Positions 55,309 to 64,000 of a stretch of 64,000 nucleotides of DNA are shown in pieces (positions within the stretch are counted from its first letter, which is position 1; each line of letters starts with the position of its first letter). Both the position numbers and the translations under genes were made by a program. Source of the stretch: Adiantum capillus-veneris (taxonomy: Eukaryota; Streptophyta; Polypodiopsida; Polypodiales; Pteridaceae); contig CM043971.1 of the NCBI GenBank assembly GCA_014529385.2, forward strand, positions 90,161,840-90,225,839, in the 5' to 3' direction. The notes under the pieces were generated by a model. That model was not told the origin of the DNA, ran no database searches, and worked only from the letters and a program-made list of their open reading frames with translations.

Positions 55309-55989
55309 AAAGGTATAAAACGTGAACTTACTGCTCCTTACAATCCTCCTCAAAATGGTGTTGCTGAGAGGATGAATAGGACCATACAAGAGCAGGTCAG
55401 AAGTATGTTGTCTAATGCACAACTGCCAAATGGGTTTTGGGCTGAAGCTGTATCAACAGCTGTTCATCTTGTAAATAGATCTCCTAGCAAGGTTTTGCAG
55501 AAGGATTCAATGTCAGAGATGGTATGGTCAGGCAAAATGCCCACATACAAACATCTCAGAGTCTTTGGCTGTGAGGCATATACTCACGTTCCAAAGGAAT
55601 TTAGGAACAAACTTGAGCCAAAGAGTAGAAAGTGCATCTTTCTAGGCTATGGTAATTCTGGTGAGATGGGGTACAGACTTTGGGATCCCGAATCTAGAAA
55701 GGTTGTCAACAGCAATGATGTTTACTTTAATGAATCCAAATATCATTCTAAACCAGAGAGGGTTGAGGAGATTCGAAGAGTTTTCTTCCAAGAAGATGGA
55801 CCTGCACGTGCAAGACAAAATGTCAGGGCTCAAGAGGAGCAAGGACAGGATAGAGTGGAACCACAGGTTGTGGCTGAGCCTGAGCCACCTATTGTGCGTA
55901 GATCTGGACGTGTCACGCGACCTCCTGATAGGTTTGTTCCATCTATGAATTATGTCATGTTGACTGATTGCAATGAGCCTTCATGTTAG
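55309..55989 (+). pseudogene. Copia integrase C-terminal half
   Basis: In phase with the preceding frame after the TGA: 'APYNPPQNGVAERMNRTI' holds the catalytic Glu (about 55364). 'LRVFGCEAYTHVPKEFRNKL', 'KCIFLGYGN' and 'SGRVTRPPDRF' follow, the usual Copia C-terminus. A TAG ends it at 55987-55989, where the family normally has Trp. Confidence 0.92.
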
Positions 55990-57060
55990 AAGGAAGCAGT
56001 GCAAATGAAGGACTCCGGGAATTGGCAATTGGCCATGCAGTCAGAGATGACAGCTCTGCATAAAAACCAGACATGGAAGCTAGTTAAATTACCACGGGGC
56101 AAAAAGGCTCTATCCTGTAAATGGGTTTACAGGTATAAGATCACCGCTCATGATAGTCAGCCAAAGTACAAAGCAAGGCTTGTTGCCAAGGGCTTTAAGC
56201 AAGAACAAGGCATTGACTTTGATGAAGTCTTCTCTCCGGTGGTCAAGATGACTACATTGAGATGCCTTCTTGCATTGGTTGCCATATTAGATTTGGTGTT
56301 GCACCAAATGGATGTCAAGACAACGTTCTTGCATGGTGATTTAGATGTGGAAATTTACATGCAGCAGCCAGAAGGGTTTGTTGAGAAAGGCAAGGAAGAT
56401 TGGGTATGCCAGTTGTTAAAGAGTCTTTATGGCTTAAAACAATCACCGAGGGCATGGTACCATAAATTCCACAAGTTTATGCTTTCTCAAGGCTAAAAAC
56501 ATAGTGAGTTCGATCACTGTTTATATACAAAGAAGGCTAAGGATGGCAGTTGGTTGATCCTTATTTTGTATGTGGATGGCATGTTGATTGCTGGCAAGCA
56601 CTTGGAAGAAATTTCAGCTTTGAAGTCAAAGATGGCAAAATCGTTTGACATGAAAGACATGGGTGAGGCAAGTCATATACTTGGTATGCGCATTGAGAGA
56701 AACAGATCAAAGAAGTTGATTTGGTTATCTCAAACAGAGTATATTGACAAGGTTTTGCAACGTTTCAATATGGAGAAGGGAAAGGCATTGAGTGTTCCAT
56801 TGCCACCATATGTGAAACTTAGCAAACAAGATTGTCCTGTGTCTGAGGAAGAACGGGCTGAAATGGATAAGATTCCATATGCGTCTGCAGTGGGTAGTTT
56901 GATGTATGCAATGATTGCTACTCGCCTAGACATTGCATTTGCAGTGGGAGTAGTAAGTCGATACATGTCAAACCCAGGCAAGAAACATTGGGAGGCAGTG
57001 AAAGGAATATTGAGATACCTGAAAGCTACAAAGAGTATGCTATGGGAGTCAGGAGCTAAG
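55990..57060 (+). pseudogene. Copia reverse transcriptase with altered active site
   Basis: 'WKLVKLPRGKKALSCKWVYR', 'ARLVAKGFKQEQGIDFDEVF', 'VHQMDVKTTFLHGDL'-type block (about 56300-56345), 'LLKSLYGLKQSPRAWYHKF'. A stop lies at 56494-56496. Then the active site 'LYVDGMLIAG' (about 56566-56595): the second catalytic Asp of YVDD is Gly, so the polymerase would be dead even without the stop. 'YASAVGSLMYAMIATRLDIA' follows. Confidence 0.92.
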
Positions 57061-57506
57061 TGTACTCAGATTATGCAGGTGACTTAGACAACCGAAGGTC
57101 TACGTCATGGTATGTCTTTACATTGGCTGGTGGAGCAGTATCATGGCGTTCTAGATTACAAGATTGTGTTACTCAGTCTACTACAGAGGCTGAATATGTT
57201 GCCGCATCAGAGGCATGCAAAGAATCAATTTGGCTTAATCGACTAGTAACAAATTTGGGAATCAAAGAAGAGATGCCTGTGTTATATTGTGATAGTCAAA
57301 GTGCTATACAATTGGCTCGCAATCCAGCTTATCACTCAAAGACAAAGCATGTGGATGTGAAGTATCATTTCATCAGGGAAATTCTCGAGGATAAGCAACT
57401 TCATCTTGTCAAAGTTCACACCACAGAAAATCCTGCTGATCTACTTACAAAAGGACTTCCCTCAGAGAGCTTTGCGCATTTTCGCAAGCAATTAGGTGTA
57501 GGGTAG
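57055..57506 (+). pseudogene. Copia RNase H
   Basis: In a new frame after a one-base shift near 57055: 'YSDYAGDLDNRRSTSWYVF' (catalytic Asp), 'STTEAEYVAASEACKESIWL' (Glu), 'LYCDSQSAIQLARNPAYHSK' (Asp), 'TENPADLLTKGL'. Ends at a TAG, 90 bp before the 3' LTR. Well preserved. Confidence 0.92.
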
Positions 57507-57583
57507 TACATCACTTCTCTACATCTCTTGTATATTAGCTTGTATAGTAGCTTCTCTCACACTTAAAGTACCACATTGGACTT

Positions 57584-57595
57584 TAAGTGGGAGGT
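57584..57595 (+). other. Polypurine tract
   Basis: AAGTGGGAGG directly before the TGTTGGGG LTR start. Confidence 0.88.
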
Positions 57596-57787
57596 TGTTG
57601 GGGTATAAAGCCCAATGTGGTCGCCCAGGTAAGTGGGCGGGCCACCAGGTATGTACACATATTCTTTTGTAAAAACCTAATAAGAACTCACTATGCTCCA
57701 CACATTACAGTAGAGCGAGTTCACCATATCGTCGTGCTCTTATTCTCGCACTCTCTCTCGCATCGTACTTCCGCTCGTACTCCTTCA
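57596..57787 (+). repeat. 3' LTR of the Copia element
   Basis: 192 bp, TGTTGGGGTATAAAGC...ACTCCTTCA. Ends and length agree with the 5' LTR but the interior does not. Confidence 0.8.
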
Positions 57788-57792
57788 GGATT

Positions 57793-58564
57793 GTCTTGTT
57801 GCGAAGCGCATGAGACGGGCTACTCACACACAAAGTGATGAACTAAAATGGTTTTGTACTCGGGACTAATTCTATGTACAAAACAAGATGTAAAATTGAT
57901 AATATCAATGTAGAACATCCCTTATGGTGGAGCCTAATGCTAATTAGCTTCGTAATTAGCTAGGAAAGTTGTGGCCCTAGGGAATTAAGCCCAAGGGCAT
58001 GCTCATACTAACCAATTGATGCTTATTAGTCATACGGTATGCAAGGGAGAGAAGAAGAGAAAACATCAAAGGGTTCTAATGATGATTAGAAGACGTCAAA
58101 TCACACTAACATAGCAATCACCCTAGCTAGCACACTATAGCTCTAATACCACTTAATGGGAATGGGATTGTGGTAGCTAAGGTGGGTGATAGAGAAACAT
58201 AGTGCAAGTGTGTGTAAGCAAGATTATCACTCAAGTGAGATAGATTAGCTTGGACTTATAAACACAATCTTGAGTATTGACTTAGCTTAGCACAGGCTCA
58301 CCATAGACAAGCATGTAGTGAAAACTTGCATTGTGTTGTTTATTCATGAAATTGAACTTTAAGTAGCTCTACATCTTGAATCCATTACATGTGGGATAAT
58401 GCCCCCTCTTCCCTCCACTCAGACTTTAGGACAAAACCCACACTTCACAAAAGTAACAATAGTGAGCATGTCCTTTAAGAAAACTCTTAAATGGCATAAG
58501 AAGAGTAATTGATTAAAGGTAGAAAAATGAACATTACACCTAATTATCTTGGCATGAACAATAC

Positions 58565-58570
<6 letters not shown>
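57793..58570. other. No gene; possible minus-strand primer site
   Basis: Only short openings. TGGTATTAGAGC on the minus strand (58141-58152) is one mismatch from the initiator-Met primer site, so an old LTR may lie to its right, but its edges cannot be set. Confidence 0.3.

Positions 58571-58653
<83 letters not shown>
58571..58653. repeat. (GA)41 microsatellite
   Basis: Pure GA run; fifth such array in the window. The next 350 bp hold no gene. Confidence 0.97.
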
Positions 58654-58657
<4 letters not shown>

Positions 58658-58999
58658 AGATAAGTCGACAACAGTTGAGGACCGGATTTATGTGGAGCCG
58701 ATGCCCCCTCCAAAAGGCTTTTCTATTATATATTCCCCAATAAAGAGAGACTTGGTACGATACAAGCTTGTGTTCCTTGAGACCTGGTCGGTGCAATGAA
58801 GATGGTAGACTTCATCCACCAAAATTATGCCCTTAACTAACTTTCTCTTTGATAGACCATCTCCCTTTTGGACTCATGCTGAGATAGATCTAAAAGCACA
58901 TATCTATATTCTAACTCTTGTTCCCGTTTATTTTCCCACATTTAATGATCAATTCAATATGAGAAAATCATTTGGCTTAGTTAGATATTAGATTTTATG

Positions 59000-59830
59000 A
59001 TAGCATTTGATGCTTTGGTTTGGATAATCAAAGATGCAATCAATCAAGGTATATTGGAAGCAGTTGATATTCCATGTGTGTCGAGAACCAGCCAATGCCA
59101 TGGTCAAGAATAACCAATAGTCAATGGAGAGCTTGTGGGATTGTCTGAACACTTTTTATCTTGCTAATGGTTTAATTATCAACCATGAAAAAATTTGTTT
59201 CAAGTCATCCAAGGGTTCTTGTCCAAGCATAATCACACAAACTGGCAATAAACCAATATAGCATGGTCACATTTTCAGATTACTTGGTATCCCAATGGCT
59301 GTTAAGGCTTCTTCCAATCAGAGATGGAAATGGGTTTTGGAGAAATTCAAGAAGTTGTATTGTTTGTAGAATCATCAACCCAATATCACAGTGAGAGTTT
59401 CTGTACTTAATCCTTATTTGTTTTCTTCTTTAGTTTTCTTTCTTTCATGTTGGTATCCTACCCAGTATCAGTTTAGCAAAGTTTTTTCACTCTCGAGGAG
59501 GTTTCTTTGGGGTGACTCAACTGAAATTAACCGAATCCCAAAAGATGTTTGGCAGGTGTGTTGGAGTCCCAAGGAATAGGGTGGTTTGGGAATGCTTAAT
59601 ATTCAACAGCTGGCCAACAAACTATCAAGAAAATGGATACTGAGAGCTACAACATCCAATGATTTTTGGGCTATCCTACTCAAAAGGAAGATCCACTTAT
59701 TTTATGTAAAAGAATATAGGGCTTGGATAGGATTATCTCTTCAAGAGCTGCTAGCTTCTAATGTTGATTTTGTTCCAGAATGTTTTGTTCTCTCCTGCAC
59801 ATTGGTGCAGCCAAAGTTGGTCTAAGCTAG
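59000..59830 (+). pseudogene. LINE RT C-terminal part
   Basis: 'LLGIPMAVKASSNQRWKWVL' (about 59281-59340), 'FSLSRRFLWGDSTEINRIP' (about 59485-59545), 'KDVWQVCWSPKE' then a stop and 'GGLGMLNIQQLANKLSRKW' (about 59581-59635). These are the thumb-region blocks of plant L1 reverse transcriptases. The catalytic part is missing to the left. Confidence 0.8.
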
Positions 59831-61150
59831 GAAATGGTCTATGCCAAGCAAAGGCAGCAGGCAAGTGAAGTGCAGAAGGCTAGCGTACGTGCCAAGATCC
59901 TGGGCAGCCAAAGGATAGCAGAAGTGTATGGTCCATGAGGTTTTTTAGGCCAAAAGAGTTAAAAGGGTGGTCTAATTGGGATAGCAAGTGAAGGTGTCCG
60001 AAGTGCCAAGTTAGTACTCTGGAATGTAGTCATCTTCTCCTTTGCTGTAGCACACAGGATGAGAGAAGGTAGAGAGAGGAGGGCAAAAATTTGCCAACCT
60101 TGCCAAAATTGGTGGAGTTGAACACTATAAGGCAACGTTTTCGCTAGCCCATAGAAGTTGCCTATGCCAACAAAACATTCCTTGAGCAGTGTGCGAATGC
60201 GCCCTATGTCATGCTCTGTCAAATTGCTCCCAACCTCTTTCCTCTCTCCGTCCTCCTCAATCAATGGCAGGACTCGAGAAAAGATAGGTTCGCTTTATCC
60301 AAAGCCCGCCAAAGCCCGTTCAAAATGAAAAATGGTTGGTTCAAATTTGGGTGAGAGGGTTCTTAAACCGGTGCAAATGATGGAATTTTTAATTTTAATA
60401 TGAGATTTTTAACGTGATTATCCCTCTCAAATTTGGAGTTAGCCCGCTCATATGAGTGTGAAAAGGTTCCAAAGGCAGGCTCCACAAAAAAATGTTTCCC
60501 GAGCCCTGGTTCGATGCAGTGCTCGAAAAAAACTTTTTGCCAAAAAATTACAAACCTACATGTGAGAAGTAATAGAGGTGAATTGACTAAATTTGAAGGT
60601 TTTTACACCAAATAACACTAATTTTTTAAAAAAATTGTAGGTTTTCTCACCTTCAAATATAACATTTGTAGGTAAATCTCAAAATTTGTAGGTGGGATTA
60701 CTCTAAATTTGTTCGAGCATTGATTCGATGGACAATAATTCCAGAAAGCTCTGTGACTCCTGAGTGCGTGTGAGTGCGTGTGCGGGACGGGCACTTTGGC
60801 AGTATCACCAGCTAGCGGGATTGGCAGCATCCACCAGCTAGCGCTTTTTATTAGTACTCAGTCTGAGTTCTCCCTCTCAGCTCTCTCTAGACACTAGACT
60901 CTCTCCCTCTCAGCTAGCGGGAACCGTCCACGTCCAGGCCACCGTCCACCACCACCTAGAAGACTACCGCTATTATTATTAGTCGTTTGGCACTACATCA
61001 GTTAATAGGCTGCGCTATTATTGTTAGTCGTTTGGCACTACATCAGTTAATAGGCCTATTAACTGATGTAGTTAACACTATCTCTCTATGCTGTATGGGA
61101 TTTCATTTGAAAAGGTACTGAATTAAATTAGTAAAAAGAGAGCAATAGAG
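59831..61150. other. Insertion-like segment within the LINE 3' half
   Basis: LINE homology stops at about 59830 and resumes near 61160, so some 1.3 kb is foreign. It has no recognised frame. It contains CT-rich and ATT-rich patches and, at its right end, the tandem/palindromic repeat at 60969-61072. Its edges and class could not be fixed. Confidence 0.4.
60969..61072. repeat. 42-bp direct repeat ending in a 36-bp palindrome
   Basis: GCTATTATT(A/G)TTAGTCG plus 25 more bases occurs at 60969-61010 and again at 61014-61055. The second copy's end (from ACTACATCAG at 61037) is followed by its perfect inverse through 61072, centred on AGGCCT. The palindrome could extrude as a hairpin. Confidence 0.93.
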
Positions 61151-61159
61151 GGGCTCATA

Positions 61160-62101
61160 CTGTGCTGAGAAATCCGCCACAAAAAAAAGCAAAGTGGGAT
61201 ATCAAAGAGGAATTTCTCAATTGGATGCAACTTGGTGTTCTTAGAGAGTGCAAGTGGTTTTGTCAAAGCACAATTTACCTACAAGGCGTTGTAGGAAAAA
61301 AGTGTCTGATTTACCTAGCCAAAGATATCTGCAGAAGATAGACATGAGACATTATGGAAGATCATTTGAAGCAAGACTCAACATCAAGTGGAAGATTCAA
61401 AGGAGTGCAAAGCAGTGGACATATAGGTTTAAGTGTCTTTGGGTCTACCCAGTAGTCGGAAAGCACAACTTTCTCCTTTGAGTAATTATTCATCAAGGGG
61501 TACGGTGTGGTGTCAGAGCTGCAAAGATTGGTATTGGGAATGGAACATGCATCAAATGTAAACGAAATATTGAAGACACCCCCCACTTGTTCTTCAATTG
61601 TAAGTGCAATCTTCAAGTAATACAAGTCCTAAAGAAGATATCTTGGGATGATCACCTTCATTTTTTGGATGCAACAAATCTTTTGTTGGGTGTCTCCAAG
61701 GGGTGGGACATTCCCTTGTGGAACATTTGGAGAGGAGTCATCTATGGCATCTGTGGAACTCTAGATTGCAAGATGTATTTGCAAGTTCTCTCAACACTCA
61801 TTGGTCTATACTTTGGAGTGATTTGTCCAAGTTGGTAGCTTCCCTATGTAAAGAGACTAAGAAGGTTTCATGTATTTTCTTTCCCAAGATATGTAATAAT
61901 TCAAAGAAGTAGATGTTGGAAGCAATGGAGAACCATGGTCCCCGTTTTTTATAGTGCCACTAGACTCAAAATGAGAGACTTTATCTTTGACACGATGTCA
62001 CTTTAAGATTTATAGCTAACCCACCCCTTACTTGTGGGTTTGTTGTATCTCTTTGGAGTTGTCTTTCTTTAATAAAATTCCATTGTCTCAAAAAAAAAAA
62101 A
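61160..62101 (+). pseudogene. LINE 3' end: zf-RVT finger and poly(A)
   Basis: 'GVRAAKIGIGNGTCIKCKRN' then 'IEDTPHLFFNC' (about 61513-61600) is the zf-RVT Cys/His finger. 'DIPLWNIWRGVIYGICG' (about 61709-61760) follows. The 3' untranslated part ends 'AATAAAATTCC...TCTC' plus A12 (62090-62101): a polyadenylation-like signal and a true LINE tail. Confidence 0.82.
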
Positions 62102-62149
62102 CATGCTTTAAAAAAAACACACTTTTCGACTCGTAAAGTCTCAAAGAGA

Positions 62150-62480
62150 ATAGATTGAAAGAAGAGGAACAACACAGACGCAATAGTGATGGTAGGCATA
62201 ATAGCAGATGTGAACGCAATAATCAGCACGATGTCATCAAGCGTAGAAAAGATATAATGATGGCGATCACAATAGACATGGGAATAAATTTAGCCTTTCC
62301 ATGAGTGAGATAGACCAAAAGACATGGCAAGATCTTCTATTGATGAAAAGAAGCTCATTGGGAGAGAAATCTAATCCCTCTTGTATGAATCAAACTTGAA
62401 TAGGTTACAAAGGGATTTTTGGGATTATCATTATAGGCAAAGGTTGAAAATTGATCTCCTAGGTGATCACTAGCAAAGAA
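62150..62480 (+). other. Basic coding-like stretch, unassigned
   Basis: In shifting plus frames the sequence is Arg/Asn/His rich ('NSDGRHNSRCERNNQHDVIK', about 62185-62245) and may be a worn Gag or other retroelement protein. No motif confirms it. Confidence 0.25.
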
Positions 62481-62487
62481 TCAATGC

Positions 62488-62690
62488 ACATGAGAGATGG
62501 GAAACTAAAGAGGTAATCACATCCAGAGTCTTGGATGTAAGTGATTACGTCACTCACATCCAGGGAAACTAAGGAGGTGATTGCATCAAGGGTCTTGGAT
62601 GTGAGTGATTACCTCGATCACGTGAGAGATGGGAAACTAAGCACGCAATAGGATCAAGGGTCTTGCATGTGAGTGCTTACCTCATTAACA
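62488..62690. repeat. Three-copy tandem repeat, about 65-75 bp
   Basis: 'GGGAAACTAA' (twice after AGAGAT, once after CAG) followed by a variable segment, 'GTCTTG(G/C)ATGTGAGTG' and '(A/C)TTAC', at about 62491, 62563 and 62628. Confidence 0.7.
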
Positions 62691-63330
62691 TTGCTCATGG
62701 ATCTAGATTATACTATCAAAACAAAGGCTCTGGAGAGGAACTGGAAATTGAGCTCGATGATAAGGATGCACGAGGCTTCTTAAGAGGCTAGGGAAATCAA
62801 GGAGGACAAAAATCTCTCAAGCAAATGGCATAAAGACTCTTTGTAATCATTAGGAAAATTTTGAACTCATTTTTGGGCCTTTTAAGAGTGCCACATCATC
62901 AAAGTTGTACAAAAGAAAGCAACCCGGTAGACCCCTCTAAATATTGCTTAGAACCCCATGATATGACCTATCATTGGAAAGTTCTTGAAAAATGGATTCT
63001 AAAGAGCCAAGGTCCGAAAAGTTTGGATGACTTCTATGAAAGTTATGCCATTTTTTTTCAATCAGCCAGGTTTTGCTACCGTTACGGTAATCTAAAATCA
63101 CCTTTTTCTAGATCTACATGAAGGCAATGTCCGATACATGCATGCTATATATCAATAGATAGCATTTGAAGAGTAGATTCTAAATATCCAACCTCTGACA
63201 AGTTTGGATCTTATTTGCAAAAAATTTACCGATCCCCACTTTTTGAAAGCTATGCCACATCAACAGTTCTTACAAGACCCATTTTTTAGTCCAAACTTTT
63301 CCTAATGATACTCCAAATAAGCTTGTATTG
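62691..63330. other. No gene seen
   Basis: Only short openings; the plus frame 62861-63118 matches nothing known. Confidence 0.4.
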
Positions 63331-63810
63331 AAACTTTGAGAGCTTTAGTCTTAATGCAGTTTCTTAGATCCACAAGCATGATAAAAGGGATCACATTTCT
63401 CACATCCAAGACTCTTGACACATTTAACTGCTAAGCTTCTCACCTCTCAAGTGAACTAGTTCACTTCAGTGGTCACCTAGAAGACCCAATTTCATCATTC
63501 TCTATGATGATAATCCTAGAAAGACCTTATGCGACCTTGTTTTCTCTCTGAAGATTTGGTTTATATTTATCCTCATTGATTCCATTTCAAGCTTCTCTCC
63601 AAAGCTTTAGTCTTAATGTAGTTGCTTAGATCCATCATCATCGTAAAAGGGATACTCTTACATCGGAGACTCTTGATGCATTACCTGCTAAGCTTCCCAC
63701 CTTTGAGGTGAACTCGTTCTCTTTAGTAGTCCCCTAGAAGAGCCATTTTTATCATCTTTTGTGATGATAATGTCAAAAATCCTTTTTCTGATCTTAATTA
63801 CCCCCCGAAG
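63331..63810. repeat. Tandem duplication, about 255 bp unit
   Basis: 'AGCTTTAGTCTTAATG(C/T)AGTT' starts both halves (about 63350 and 63605). Both then share 'CTTAGATCCA', 'AAAAGGGAT', 'CTGCTAAGCTTC', 'CACCT', 'CCTAGAAGA' and 'ATGATGATAAT' in the same order. The rest to 64000 carries a shorter repeat of 'CTTCAAATCCTAGATC(A/G)TAAG'. Confidence 0.75.
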
Positions 63811-64000
63811 CTTCAAATCCTAGATCGTAAGCCCTTTTGCTTCAGCGGCCTTACATATGACCCTAAACTTCAAATCCTAGATCATAAGACATTTTGTGAC
63901 CCTATTTACCCTAAGCCTCAAGTCCTAAATCATAAAACCTTATTTAGCTAAGCCTTGAGTCCCAAACTCAAGCCTTTCCAGGAGTAAGATGTACTGAAAG

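Larger units (their letters stand above)
53032..57787 (+). mobile_element. Nearly complete Ty1/Copia element, unlike LTRs
   Basis: LTRs at 53032-53219 (188 bp) and 57596-57787 (192 bp), both TGTTGGGGTATA...CTTCA, with a perfect 5-bp target duplication GGATT (53027-53031, 57788-57792). All Copia domains are present in order. The coding part has only four stops and one frameshift. The two LTRs match only at their ends, which is unexpected for a single insertion. Confidence 0.88.

Noticed and set aside
58130-58800. A full minus-strand LTR next to the TGGTATTAGAGC site
   Set aside because: No second LTR, no clear TG...CA edges and no gag to the left, so it was kept only as a possible primer site.

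Overview
This is an intergenic, transposon-filled stretch of a large plant nuclear genome. The evidence is the presence of plant-type Ty3/Gypsy chromoviruses, Ty1/Copia elements and L1-type LINEs (some with a plant-type ORF1), Mutator-type MITEs with 9-bp target duplications, initiator-Met tRNA primer sites, and an intron-containing gene fragment. Nearly all coding sequence is broken by stops, frameshifts and nested insertions. Nothing fixes the species. The age and density of the decayed repeats would fit a fern or gymnosperm as well as a large-genome flowering plant. No rRNA, tRNA or CRISPR locus was seen, and no clearly intact host gene.

Layout. 1-2543: 5' end of a minus-strand Gypsy element (gag, primer site, probable LTR). 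3289-3431: a Copia LTR. 3688-7044: a plus-strand chromovirus pol ending in a poly-G polypurine tract. 7048-9093: LTR material interrupted by a Copia LTR piece. 9095-12260: primer site, gag, protease and an unrecognised reading frame of a second chromovirus. 13945-26611: one minus-strand L1-like LINE (coiled-coil ORF1, then an endonuclease) split by a complete 10-kb non-autonomous Gypsy element (15508-25550, TSD ATGGT) and by a 246-bp Mutator-type MITE. 27500-39000: a second minus-strand LINE split by two MITEs, a solo LTR, a 2.6-kb insertion carrying seven frame-compatible exons of a methyltransferase-like gene, and a 1.9-kb TRIM-like element (TSD AAGAG). 39090-41908: plus-strand LINE pieces. 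41909-46830: a minus-strand Copia element holding a TTAA-flanked DNA transposon. 46850-51569: a plus-strand, gag-less relative of the 15508-25550 element, carrying an intronless DEAD-box helicase fragment. 51621-51865: another MITE copy. 53032-57787: a nearly complete Copia element (TSD GGATT) whose two LTRs do not match. 59000-62101: the 3' half of a LINE with poly(A). 62100-64000: minisatellite-like repeats.

The most unusual signals are four. First, an array of seven 24-bp palindromes in the leader of the 10-kb Gypsy element, with a paired-substitution version (five copies) in its relative 23 kb away. Second, the seven-exon amino-methyltransferase-like gene inside an insertion. Third, the TTAA-flanked transposon, whose removal restores the frame of its target. 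Fourth, the helicase capture. The insertion order can be read from target duplications: both LINEs are older than everything nested in them.
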